From IMG/VR virus record IMGVR_UViG_3300037826_000038, positions 1 to 64,000 of that record: a stretch of DNA of 64,000 nt. One strand, 5' to 3'. The translations under genes and the position numbers were made by a program. This document shows positions 1 through 7,599 of the stretch, in pieces. The notes under the pieces were generated by a model that saw only the letters and a list, made by a program, of their open reading frames with translations, did not search any database and was not told the origin of the DNA. Within the stretch, counting starts at the first letter, position 1, and each line of letters begins with the position of its first letter. The DNA comes from a virus.

Positions 1-327
1 CGCCGGTCCCTCAACGCCGAGCTTGAGATTGTCCGCAAGGACAACGGGCAGCGGGGGATCCGGGTCAACTGGTCACGTACCGGACGCCAGGGGTTCACCC
101 TATGGGACAAAGCGGGGATGTGGGAGGGGATGCCCGAACTGCTGGAAGCTACCATGTATATCCGGTTCGCTAGCAAAGACGAGGCCCTCGAATGGGCAAC
201 CCCCTACTATGGCGAAGGGACAGACGCCGACATTGTGGAAGGGGAGTACGAGACTATCAAGGCCCAGGTTGACCCGAAAACGGCAAGTGAGATGTTCACG
301 GCGTGGATCAACCACGTGCTCAGCTAG
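1..327 (+). CDS. Unknown protein, 5' end outside the window
   Basis: The reading frame is open from the first base and ends at TAG 325-327, leaving 108 residues, so the true start lies upstream. The visible part is acidic towards its end and has no motif I recognise. It is followed after 13 bases by the next start, with the AGGAGG ribosome site beginning at its own stop codon, so the two are probably one transcription unit. A start at 118 is possible, but residues upstream of it read as normal coding sequence. Function unknown. Confidence 0.6.
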   Translation, partial: RRSLNAELEIVRKDNGQRGIRVNWSRTGRQGFTLWDKAGMWEGMPELLEATMYIRFASKDEALEWATPYYGEGTDADIVEGEYETIKAQVDPKTASEMFTAWINHVLS

Positions 328-340
328 GAGGAAGAAAAAG

Positions 341-793
341 ATGAAAAGGCTGTTTGGATTATTTGATTTGCTTAATTCACTCCTTGATTCACTCGCCGTG
401 AGATATCTGGATTGGCGCAGGGAGCAGTACATGATCAAAGACGGCTGTGACCCTGACATCGTGCAGGCGACCAACCTCAACTATGAACAAACCGAAGAAC
501 GAGCCACCTTGGAAGCAGACCTAGAAGGGTCTGGAGTAAGCATTCTGGTAGACGGTCTTGCGCAGTTCTATGAGAAGCACGGTGGACCTAACTACCTTGA
601 TATGACGTTTTACTCCCATGACGCCGCGTATGTTGTGACAATCACACCTAAGAAACCAGGGGTGAAAACCAAGCACGAAATCATCACTGGGTTAAAAGAC
701 AGACTGGAGACCTGTCGTCAAGACAAGGAGGAGTTGAGAGCAGAGTGTGAGTATTGGAGGGACTTGAAACGGCGAAGAGACGCCATGGGGTAG
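341..793 (+). CDS. Unknown 150-aa protein
   Basis: The start was chosen at ATG 341 because AGGAGG lies just upstream; the frame is open further upstream but overlaps the preceding gene there. The N-terminus is a short amphipathic leucine/phenylalanine-rich stretch (residues 3-25), and the C-terminal 40 residues are a charged predicted coiled coil. No recognisable family. It is the last gene before the terminator at 812-844. Confidence 0.65.
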   Translation: MKRLFGLFDLLNSLLDSLAVRYLDWRREQYMIKDGCDPDIVQATNLNYEQTEERATLEADLEGSGVSILVDGLAQFYEKHGGPNYLDMTFYSHDAAYVVTITPKKPGVKTKHEIITGLKDRLETCRQDKEELRAECEYWRDLKRRRDAMG

Positions 794-811
794 GTAGATC
801 GTTATATGACG

Positions 812-844
812 CCGGGACTGGTTAAACGCCAGCCCCGGTTTTTT
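812..844 (+). terminator. Rho-independent terminator
   Basis: Stem 812-821 pairs with 829-838 (one A-C mismatch) around the loop TTAAACG, followed by six T. The same loop recurs in the terminators at 6721 and 61452. Confidence 0.85.
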
Positions 845-862
845 GGTTTATGTGTGTAAACC
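845..862 (+). promoter_or_regulatory. Palindromic operator-like element, copy 1
   Basis: GGTTTA-TGTGTG-TAAACC, an 18-base inverted repeat with a six-base centre. It directly abuts the terminator T-run and lies about 10 bases before a CCGGGAGG ribosome site. One of eight copies in the window, all before plus-strand genes. It may act as a repressor or activator site, or as an RNA hairpin in the 5' leader. Confidence 0.7.
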
Positions 863-885
863 ATAACACAACCGGGAGGTAAAAC

Positions 886-1245
886 ATGCACGATCCAGTA
901 TTCAAGCGCAATGAGGACGGGACGATCACGTTCGTCTATCACCCCAACGACGACCAGTTTAGCCAAGTGCTCCGACAGGCGGGGACACTGGTAGACGCCG
1001 GACGTGCCGGGTACGTATGGCCCCGGAGCCGGGTGCTGCGGTTGGGATTCAAGGTACTGCGGAAGGTATTTGGACGCCGGGGTGTGGTTGCGGACTGGAC
1101 CCGGCGTTGGGGTTGTCGGTGGGTTGTGGTTGACCACGATACCGGCGAGCAGTTGCCGGGCGTGTACGGAAGCCACGACGATGCGGCAGATGCTGAGGTG
1201 CAATGGAGTTTGGACCACGGTTACCCACGGAAGGAGATCGGGTGA
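886..1245 (+). CDS. Unknown 119-aa protein
   Basis: ATG 886 follows a strong GGGAGG site. The protein is rich in Arg, Trp and Val, with a basic middle section (about residues 45-75), and has no family I recognise. First gene after operator copy 1. Its TGA overlaps the GTG start of the next gene, which indicates translational coupling. Confidence 0.65.
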   Translation: MHDPVFKRNEDGTITFVYHPNDDQFSQVLRQAGTLVDAGRAGYVWPRSRVLRLGFKVLRKVFGRRGVVADWTRRWGCRWVVVDHDTGEQLPGVYGSHDDAADAEVQWSLDHGYPRKEIG

Positions 1246-1427
1246 AGCACCAGTGGGGGAAGTTACGGCTATCGGTATGGGTCAACAACCACCTGCGCGA
1301 ACTGTCCATCTCCCCCAACCCTGCCGCCAGGGACTATCCGGAGCAGACGCGCCGGTTGATTCGGGAACTAACCGACGCTTACCACAAGCACAACCAGCCC
1401 ACACTATTTGACCAGGAGGACACATGA
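1242..1427 (+). CDS. Small protein with a C-terminal QPTLF motif
   Basis: The start is GTG 1242, five bases after AAGGAG and overlapping the upstream TGA; 61 residues. Near the C-terminus it carries Q-P-T-L-F, which loosely fits the pentapeptide bacterial and phage proteins use to bind the sliding clamp. That reading is inference from a short motif. The protein otherwise resembles small phage proteins of unknown role. The last bases (ATGA) overlap the next start. Confidence 0.6.
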   Translation: MKHQWGKLRLSVWVNNHLRELSISPNPAARDYPEQTRRLIRELTDAYHKHNQPTLFDQEDT

Positions 1428-1623
1428 GCAAACAATACTCGGTAGAAGTGACCCGGACAATGCACACCCAGTATTATGTCGTCGCAGACAACGAGGAGCA
1501 GGCCAGGGAGATCAATGCACCCCAACCAGCACAAAGACGACCTGGCGACCGTGATGTACTGGGCAGACGACGACACAGAAATTATCAATGTGGAGGAGAT
1601 GGATGACACGCCCGACAATCACT
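1424..1623 (+). CDS. Small acidic phage protein, apparent +1 frameshift
   Basis: Starting at ATG 1424, the first about 30 residues read as a normal beta-strand plus 'NEEQAREI' helix. After base 1513 this frame turns into improbable Arg/Pro-rich sequence and stops at 1606. In the +1 frame an acidic stretch (HPNQHKDDL...MYWADDD) runs from 1515 to TGA 1623 and continues the expected fold. Skipping one base in ATCAATG joins the halves into about 66 residues. Either a one-base sequence error or mutation, or a real frameshift site. Function unknown. Confidence 0.5.
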
Positions 1624-2517
1624 GACGCGCAAGCCCTCGAACGGCAGCAGCCCGGTTGGTTGCTGCCGTATTTGTTGGAGTTGGACACCCTGGAAATGAA
1701 CGTCCCCGCAGGGGTGGAGGCTCCCGGCAAGGAAACCAAAGAGGCCTACCATTTCAAGGGACATGGTAGGTGGACGTATTGGCTGACGGCACTGGGGGAG
1801 CACCGGCTACCCGACCCCCCGATTCCACAAATCAACTGGCTTTCCCATCCCCGTCCCCAGGACGAGCGACAAATCCAGCAGGTGTTAACCTACCGGGTAC
1901 AGAACGGCTATGTCTCCTACTCCGAGGCGTGGACGGAGATGGTCTACTGGCTGCTGTATGGATTCAATTACAGACCTAATGAATTGCAGTCAGAGATCGA
2001 GAGGGTTCCCGGTAACGTGCGCGCCTACTGGTATCGCCATTTCAACCTAGCCAACCTGCTCAACTCCCCCTGTGACTGGTCTGCGCATATCCTACAAAAC
2101 GGTCTCCCCCGCACGAAGGGCAACCATCATAACCGCTGGCAGGGGAGCGGGTTCTACGCTACTCCGATGCCGGTCATCAAAATGATGGCCGCGATGACGT
2201 GGGGAGACGATAGCTCGATCTATGAGAGCTTCTATGAACCCGCAGCCGGAACCGGGTCTATCCTGTTAGTCGCAAGCAACTACAGCTTGCGCTTATATGG
2301 GACCGAACTGGTCGCTGACCTCGTGATGTGCTGTGTGCTCAACGGCTATCTGTTCGCGCCGTGGATGGTACTGTCCCCCGATTGGGTAAACGACCTGATG
2401 GCCCAGGAGACCGGGACCGTCCCCCCTGCCCCGGTTAATGAGATCGGCAATGATATGGTAGACTTGAGCAGAGCCGCACAGAACGGGGACCTAGAGCAGT
2501 TGAGTTTATTTGGTTAA
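1603..2517 (+). CDS. N6-adenine methyltransferase-like protein lacking the catalytic motif
   Basis: 304 residues. ATG 1603 follows TGGAGGAG; an in-frame ATG at 1588 is less well placed. Around residues 210-220 it has FYEPAAGTGS, the SAM-binding motif I of type I-like N6 methyltransferases, preceded by FYATP and followed by the usual 'YGTELVADLV' strand. The NPPY-type catalytic motif IV expected about 50 residues later is absent; the sequence there is 'LSPDWVNDL'. The last residues are Q-L-S-L-F-G, matching the consensus clamp-binding pentapeptide. It is therefore either a trimmed methyltransferase or a SAM-fold protein reused as a clamp-tethered factor. Confidence 0.6.
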   Translation: MTRPTITDAQALERQQPGWLLPYLLELDTLEMNVPAGVEAPGKETKEAYHFKGHGRWTYWLTALGEHRLPDPPIPQINWLSHPRPQDERQIQQVLTYRVQNGYVSYSEAWTEMVYWLLYGFNYRPNELQSEIERVPGNVRAYWYRHFNLANLLNSPCDWSAHILQNGLPRTKGNHHNRWQGSGFYATPMPVIKMMAAMTWGDDSSIYESFYEPAAGTGSILLVASNYSLRLYGTELVADLVMCCVLNGYLFAPWMVLSPDWVNDLMAQETGTVPPAPVNEIGNDMVDLSRAAQNGDLEQLSLFG

Positions 2518-2535
2518 ACGACGACGGGTCTTTTT

Positions 2536-2553
2536 GGTTTATGTATGTAAACC
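2536..2553 (+). promoter_or_regulatory. Palindromic operator-like element, copy 2
   Basis: GGTTTA-TGTATG-TAAACC directly follows a five-T run and precedes an ACCGGGAGG ribosome site by about 17 bases. The upstream hairpin is weak here, although the TTAAACG string (around 2514) is kept. Confidence 0.7.
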
Positions 2554-2584
2554 ATAAACACACTAGCAACCGGGAGGATATACG

Positions 2585-3790
2585 ATGGCGCAGACACAGG
2601 AACTTGAGCAGTACGAGCAGAACGTGGAACGGGTCAGGGAAAGCGGGGCGCACGTAGTCGAGGGCAACCTTGACTTGAGCCTGCTGAACGAGGGTTTGAT
2701 GATCAGAGTGAGCGTCCACGGAGAGGGTATTCTGGACAGTCAGTTGCAGTTTGAGGAGTTGGGCTTTAAGTCCACGGACGGCGAGATCAGTGAGTGGATG
2801 AGTCCCGGCCAGAAGACCTACGCACCCCGCTACTCCAAACGCCTACATTCGTGGGCAACCCAGTGTCGCCAGTCGGTCAGCCGGTATGCTCTCAAATTGG
2901 AGAGCGTGCAGGAGCTGATGGCGAGCCGCAGTTGGAAATTCATTTTCTTCTCCGCTTGGGATATGTTTCAGGAGCGGTGGGAGGAACTCCAAGCGGTCCG
3001 GGAGAAGATCATAGACGACTACGAGAAAGACTATGACTACCTCCTGGACGTCGCCAAGGGGTTCTACTACCAGCAGGCCCTAGAGTCGTGGAGATTGATT
3101 CAGAGCCGGTACGTGGAGAACGCAGCCATCCAAGTGCCTGATGGACAGGTATTCGACGACCAGGACGAGTATCTGGACTGGATCGCCGATCAGGTAGAGG
3201 CCCAGTTCCCCAGTGTGGAGGAACTGCGCGAGGAGGTCTACGCGGAGTATTTCGTCAATGTGTTTTTCGACCCCACGACCGTAGCCCAAGCCCAGGTAGC
3301 CGAAGCCGAGGCCCAACGGGAGCAGTTAGCAGCCGACCGCGAACAGTGGGAGGAACAGACAACCCGCCGCGCACGGGCCGAAGCCATCCGACAAGCCGAA
3401 CTCGAGCGGGCGCGTACCCAGTTGAGCGAACTGACCAGCCCTTACCAGGAGGCGATGGAGCAGTTGCTTTCGGAACTAGCCAGCAATATCAAGGCCCTGC
3501 TCAGTGGGTACGAACAGCACGGCGCGTTCCGGGGACGGAGCCTTGACCGTCTGGAAACGATGGCTGAGATTTACAAAGTGATGGGCGGGGACGTTCTGGA
3601 CGATAACGAGTTAGAGTCCAAACTGAATGAGCTTCGCAACCGAGCCAGCCAGACCCCCGGCAACCGGGACCAGTGGACGGACCAGATCGCCGAGGGATTG
3701 AGCGAGATGCAGCAACTGGTCAGCCAGGATGCAGACAAGATTGCCCGGACCATCAACGCGCAAACACGAGCGGGGCGCTTGGAACTGTAA
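2585..3790 (+). CDS. Coiled-coil protein, DUF3150-like
   Basis: 401 residues. A globular N-terminal third is followed by long helical, Gln/Glu/Ala/Arg-rich segments (about residues 225-290 and 330-390). Overall shape and position next to an AAA+ ATPase recall phage DUF3150 proteins, which pair with ring ATPases; this is an inference from style, not a domain match. The protein ends in QTRAGRLEL. The same tail pattern ends the next two proteins, which suggests a shared docking site. Confidence 0.55.
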   Translation: MAQTQELEQYEQNVERVRESGAHVVEGNLDLSLLNEGLMIRVSVHGEGILDSQLQFEELGFKSTDGEISEWMSPGQKTYAPRYSKRLHSWATQCRQSVSRYALKLESVQELMASRSWKFIFFSAWDMFQERWEELQAVREKIIDDYEKDYDYLLDVAKGFYYQQALESWRLIQSRYVENAAIQVPDGQVFDDQDEYLDWIADQVEAQFPSVEELREEVYAEYFVNVFFDPTTVAQAQVAEAEAQREQLAADREQWEEQTTRRARAEAIRQAELERARTQLSELTSPYQEAMEQLLSELASNIKALLSGYEQHGAFRGRSLDRLETMAEIYKVMGGDVLDDNELESKLNELRNRASQTPGNRDQWTDQIAEGLSEMQQLVSQDADKIARTINAQTRAGRLEL

Positions 3791-3823
3791 GCGAACCCCA
3801 CGAACACCCTTGCTTGATTGACA

Positions 3824-3859
3824 CCCTTCGCCGTACAGTGGACCAGATACGGCGAAGGG
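3824..3859 (+). other. Perfect 12-bp inverted repeat between genes
   Basis: CCCTTCGCCGTA (3824-3835) pairs perfectly with 3848-3859 across a 12-base loop. No T-run follows. The downstream arm ends about 11 bases before the GGAAGGA ribosome site of the next gene, so this could be an mRNA-stabilising or translation-control hairpin rather than a terminator. Confidence 0.6.
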
Positions 3860-3881
3860 CGTGGCTGAAGGAAGGACACGT

Positions 3882-4988
3882 ATGAAACAACACCTAGATC
3901 AACATAACTACGGGCTAGCAGACGCCAATGAGGTCTACCGGCTGGTATATACGATGTGGGACCCAAACGTCTATGCGGTGATTAAAGTGTATGAAGACCC
4001 TTGCCCCGCCATATTCAAATATCAGTTTGAAGCAATGGAGTCGGGACACTGGGAAACCGTTAGCAATGCCGCGTTCAATGTAAGGCTACGGGTTGTCGAT
4101 CAGTCTGACCCGGCTGAGGCCGTGGCAGCTCTTCACGAACGGGCTACCTATGACGGGTGGGAACTACATCACGGCATGAGTCAGTTTGAATTCATGTCGG
4201 GGCTGTCCCCCCGCCCACGAGACCTTGGACTGCGAGCCTACGGACCCACTCTAGCCCTTGATCTCAGTGACACCGACCCGGTCAGGGTTGAGATCAGGAC
4301 CCAGGACGGGGTCTTGGTATGTGTGGAACATGTCTTTAACGCCAACTCTCTAGGTGAGCTTGTAAACTACTTTCCTAGCGTTGGAGTAGATAACACCACC
4401 CGACACACCCCTGAGTCTGTGGACGATCTACGGGTGAGAGTAGACATAGACACAACCACCTTTCAACAGGCAATGCAAGAGCTTGAAGACCGGATAGGTG
4501 AGGTCCGGAGAGTGGTGTCCAACGGTCTTGCTCCTGCAATGGAGGGGCTTGGGGTTATGGCCGAAGCGATGGTAGCCGGGAGCATGAGTGTAGACGAGTT
4601 TAGTGAAGCGTGGGATGATTTCAATGACAGTTTGCAGCACCGGCCATATATTGAAGACCGCGAGAATGTCGTATGGCAGCAAACTGGGCAAACTATTGAA
4701 AATGACAGAGTTAGACTCCATGATTTTCGCGTGGCGCACGCAGCCGGCCCCCAGGCGTTTTATACGTTTCTTGTGGCTCAGGCGAAGCACGCAGACACTA
4801 GCTTGGGTTTTAGTGTTTACATTGACCGGTTTCTCAAATTGTGGAACCCGGAACAGATCGGGTATAAGGTGTTCGATCAAAGGGCACAAGAGATAAAACG
4901 CCGGGTGGAACGCGAACGACGGAACCGCGCACGCCGGGAGCAGGAGGCGAAGAGCCAAACCCGTGCCCGGCATCTAGAATTGCCTTAA
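3882..4988 (+). CDS. Unknown 368-aa protein with the shared C-terminal tail
   Basis: ATG 3882 was chosen for the GGAAGGA site eight bases upstream; an in-frame GTG at 3861 overlaps the hairpin. The protein has a mixed alpha/beta N-terminal region, a helical region about residues 185-260, and a basic coiled C-terminus ending QTRARHLELP, nearly the same tail as its upstream neighbour. Probably works with the neighbouring AAA+ protein. No family recognised. Confidence 0.6.
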   Translation: MKQHLDQHNYGLADANEVYRLVYTMWDPNVYAVIKVYEDPCPAIFKYQFEAMESGHWETVSNAAFNVRLRVVDQSDPAEAVAALHERATYDGWELHHGMSQFEFMSGLSPRPRDLGLRAYGPTLALDLSDTDPVRVEIRTQDGVLVCVEHVFNANSLGELVNYFPSVGVDNTTRHTPESVDDLRVRVDIDTTTFQQAMQELEDRIGEVRRVVSNGLAPAMEGLGVMAEAMVAGSMSVDEFSEAWDDFNDSLQHRPYIEDRENVVWQQTGQTIENDRVRLHDFRVAHAAGPQAFYTFLVAQAKHADTSLGFSVYIDRFLKLWNPEQIGYKVFDQRAQEIKRRVERERRNRARREQEAKSQTRARHLELP

Positions 4989-5006
4989 ACGCCTTGCCCC
5001 CTTTTT

Positions 5007-5024
5007 GGTTTATGTATGTAAACC
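5007..5024 (+). promoter_or_regulatory. Palindromic operator-like element, copy 3
   Basis: GGTTTA-TGTATG-TAAACC follows a CTTTTT run and precedes the GGGAGG site of the ATPase gene. TTAAACG occurs just upstream at 4986-4992, although no strong hairpin is visible around it. Confidence 0.7.
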
Positions 5025-5052
5025 ATAACCAACAGACCGGGAGGAAACAGAC

Positions 5053-6714
5053 ATGACCACGAACGCCACGCAGCAAGCAATGGAAAAACTTGACCGCAGC
5101 ATCCGGGCGCGATGTCCCGTCATCGGGATAGAGACCCCGGAGACCCGCCGTTTTATGGAGGGGTTGGTGCAGGTGATCGAGAACGACAACCGACGCAATA
5201 TCCGGGCGGATAACAAACGCCCCCGCCGCAAACTATTCTCCTTCTCGGTGACCCAGGGACTAACCCAGGTTGCCACCTACTCCGGGGAACTTGGGTCGGA
5301 GTCCATTGTATATGACGAGCAGAGTGTGATGGAGCCGGGACCGGAACCGGACTTTTCGGTGGTCATGGCCATCGACATCATCCTGGAGCAGGGCAAAGAG
5401 AACGACGAGCCGGTGATCTATATGCTCAAAGATGTGGACGAGTATATGGAGAACCCGCTGGTTGTGCGCGCCCTACGGGACCTCGCGGAGATACTCATTC
5501 GCCGTCGCCAGACCGTGATTCTGGTTAGCCCGGACCTTGGAGGGCTGCCGGAGGTGTTGAACAAGGACATCAAGGTTATCAGTTGGCCCTTACCTACAAA
5601 GGACGAACTCAACCAGCAGGTAGAGTCTTTCGTCCAGAACCTAACCGACGCTGAGGTGAACCTGAACGGCACCCGGGACGAACTGATCGAAGCCCTGCGG
5701 GGTTTGACCGTGAACGAAGCCGATCAGGTGCTAGCCGAAGCGGTTATCAACCACGGGGTGCTAGACGAACGGGCAGTCAATTTTACGATTGACGCCAAGG
5801 CCGAGATTATCCGGTCCAGCGGGGCGTTGGAGTTTTACCCGCCGTCCGTGAAGATGGGGGACGTGGGGGGGCTGGACAACCTGAAAGACTGGCTAGTTAA
5901 GGCCGGGCGGTCCCTCACTCCCCAAGCCCGACAGTTTGGGATCCAACCCGCACGCGGGGCGTTGGTGGTTGGCGTGCCGGGGTGTGGTAAGAGCCTGACC
6001 GCCAAACTGTTAGCCAGTTTGTGGGGTGTTCCCCTACTGAGGTTGGACGTGGGGGCGTTGTTTGGGAGCTTGGTAGGGAGCAGCGAAGCCCAGACCCGTC
6101 AAGCCCTCAAACTCGCCGGAGCCATCGGGCGGTGTGTGCTCTGGATTGACGAGATCGAGAAGGGGTTGAGCAGCCAGGGGGGAGAACTGGACGGAGGGAC
6201 CAGCAAGCGGGTACTGGGGACGATCCTCACGTGGATGGAGGAGCAGAGCGGAGCGAGCGGGGTGTTCGTATTCGCCACTGCCAATGACATTGAGAGCTTG
6301 CGCCCGGAGTTGGTCCGCAGGTTCACCGAGGTCTTTTTCGTGGACATTCCCACACCCCAGGAACGGGAGACCATTTTCAACATACACCTTCGCAAAAGCG
6401 GACGGGACCCCCAGCAGTTTGACGTGAGCAAGCCGGTCGAACTGAGCCAAACCTTCACCGGCGCGGAGATCGAAGAGGCGGTGCAGGGGGCGTTGTGGAT
6501 CGCGTTTAGTGAGGACCGGGACCTGACGAACCAGGACCTGATCGACGCCGTAAACGAGACTGTCCCCCTACTGACCACGATGGGGGAGCAGGTAGAGCGG
6601 ATGCGAAAATGGGCAGCCAGGGCGCGCCCGGCAAGCCGCTACCAGCAGTCCGGTCGTCAGACCCAACGGACCCAAGGGGGGACCGGAAGCCGGGCACAGG
6701 CGTTGGAGATGTAA
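5053..6714 (+). CDS. Ycf46-like AAA+ ATPase
   Basis: 553 residues. The N-terminal 200 residues resemble the degenerate first ATPase domain of Ycf46 proteins ('VIYMLKDVDEYM..PLVVRALRDLA' is typical; no P-loop). The C-terminal AAA+ domain has Walker A GVPGCGKS (307-314), Walker B VLWIDEIE (362-369) and 'RPELVRRF' with candidate arginine fingers. A Gln/Arg/Gly-rich linker leads to the end SRAQALEM. In cyanobacteria and plastids Ycf46 co-occurs with DUF1257 (Ycf35); here the DUF1257 and DUF2997 genes follow directly. The substrate of this ATPase is unknown; remodelling of a protein complex is the likely type of activity. Confidence 0.85.
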   Translation: MTTNATQQAMEKLDRSIRARCPVIGIETPETRRFMEGLVQVIENDNRRNIRADNKRPRRKLFSFSVTQGLTQVATYSGELGSESIVYDEQSVMEPGPEPDFSVVMAIDIILEQGKENDEPVIYMLKDVDEYMENPLVVRALRDLAEILIRRRQTVILVSPDLGGLPEVLNKDIKVISWPLPTKDELNQQVESFVQNLTDAEVNLNGTRDELIEALRGLTVNEADQVLAEAVINHGVLDERAVNFTIDAKAEIIRSSGALEFYPPSVKMGDVGGLDNLKDWLVKAGRSLTPQARQFGIQPARGALVVGVPGCGKSLTAKLLASLWGVPLLRLDVGALFGSLVGSSEAQTRQALKLAGAIGRCVLWIDEIEKGLSSQGGELDGGTSKRVLGTILTWMEEQSGASGVFVFATANDIESLRPELVRRFTEVFFVDIPTPQERETIFNIHLRKSGRDPQQFDVSKPVELSQTFTGAEIEEAVQGALWIAFSEDRDLTNQDLIDAVNETVPLLTTMGEQVERMRKWAARARPASRYQQSGRQTQRTQGGTGSRAQALEM

Positions 6715-6720
6715 GTAAGT

Positions 6721-6753
6721 AGAGGGGGGAGTTAAACGCTCCCCCCTCTTTTG
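6721..6753 (+). terminator. Rho-independent terminator
   Basis: A perfect 11-bp stem (6721-6731 with 6739-6749) encloses the loop TTAAACG, then TTTT. It ends the ATPase transcript and abuts operator copy 4. Confidence 0.85.
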
Positions 6754-6771
6754 GGTTTATGTATGTAAACT
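6754..6771 (+). promoter_or_regulatory. Palindromic operator-like element, copy 4
   Basis: GGTTTA-TGTATG-TAAACT, one base off the full palindrome, between the terminator and the CCAGGAGG ribosome site of the DUF1257 gene. Confidence 0.65.
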
Positions 6772-6797
6772 AAACACACACACCAGGAGGACACACG

Positions 6798-7256
6798 ATG
6801 AGCGAGAAGGCAAAAGCACAGATTGAGGTTTGGGACCCGGAAGCCGTCCGTGAGGTTTTAGAGGAGATGGGCGTGGTATTCACCGAGGATACAACCTGGA
6901 CCGGATACCGCAGCCATCAGAACCAGCCCGCGGACTTCGTGGTTAGCAAGGCCCAGGTGGGCGGGCACTATGGGGACGTGGGGTTCGAGCAGAGGGACGG
7001 CAAGCTCAACATGATCTACGACGACCTTGACGCTGGGGCCGGGCGCACCAGCAAGTTTTTGTCCGAGTTCAAGAAGCGATACAGCCTGACCGCCACCCGC
7101 CGCCTGCTGGAACGGTACGGCTACCGGATCGAGGAGCACGAGGACGGGACGTTTAGCGCCCACAGTACAATGAAGTCAGCCCAACGGATGAGCCAGCACG
7201 GGCACGGACGCAGCGCCGGACGCCAGACCCTACGCCAGCGGTTGGGGCGCGGGTAG
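6798..7256 (+). CDS. DUF1257 (Ycf35-like) protein
   Basis: 152 residues; ATG 6798 follows AGGAGG. Several features match the DUF1257/Ycf35 family: an 'EAVREVLEEMG' helix, 'TGYRSHQNQPADFVV', a 'DVGFEQRDGKLNMIYDD' segment, 'FLSEFKKRYSL' and a final 'RYGYRIEEHEDGTF' hairpin. The family is small, of unknown biochemistry, and encoded with Ycf46 and DUF2997 in cyanobacteria, plastids and other bacteria. The C-terminal 30 residues are an added basic tail rich in Arg, Gln and Gly. Confidence 0.8.
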   Translation: MSEKAKAQIEVWDPEAVREVLEEMGVVFTEDTTWTGYRSHQNQPADFVVSKAQVGGHYGDVGFEQRDGKLNMIYDDLDAGAGRTSKFLSEFKKRYSLTATRRLLERYGYRIEEHEDGTFSAHSTMKSAQRMSQHGHGRSAGRQTLRQRLGRG

Positions 7257-7305
7257 GTTTAGCCTAACTCAAGTCAGCAGCACCAGACAAACCGGAGGAT
7301 ATACG

Positions 7306-7545
7306 ATGAAATTCAAAGCACAGACCAAACTACACCCCAACCACCGCATTGACGTGAGCCTTGACACCGAGGGCAACGTGGTTGCTCAGATTGAAGGTAT
7401 CCAGGGCCAAGGGTGTGAGGGGATTCTGGACGTATTGGCAGAAGCCGGGATGATCACAGACCGCGAACACACCGACGACCACGACAAGCCGGAACCCCAG
7501 TATCGGGGAACCCCAACGCGCACCCACCAGAAGACCGGACATTGA
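7306..7545 (+). CDS. DUF2997-like protein
   Basis: 79 residues, start after GGAGG. Residues 14-48 follow the DUF2997 pattern: a strand pair with 'DTEGNV', then 'IQGQGCEGILDVLAEAG', including the single conserved Cys before the helix. A charged 30-residue tail follows. DUF2997 genes are typically next to DUF1257, and that is the arrangement here, which supports both calls. Confidence 0.75.
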   Translation: MKFKAQTKLHPNHRIDVSLDTEGNVVAQIEGIQGQGCEGILDVLAEAGMITDREHTDDHDKPEPQYRGTPTRTHQKTGH

Positions 7546-7555
7546 GCAAACACAA

Positions 7556-7575
7556 GGGGCGGGGACACCCGCCCC
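7556..7575 (+). other. GC-rich hairpin
   Basis: GGGGCGGG and CCCGCCCC form a perfect 8-bp stem with the loop GACA, 11 bases after the DUF2997 stop. A pyrimidine stretch rather than a T-run follows, so at best a weak terminator; possibly an mRNA-end or attenuation hairpin. Confidence 0.5.
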
Positions 7576-7599
7576 CCCTCTCGTCACACAGGAGGACGC

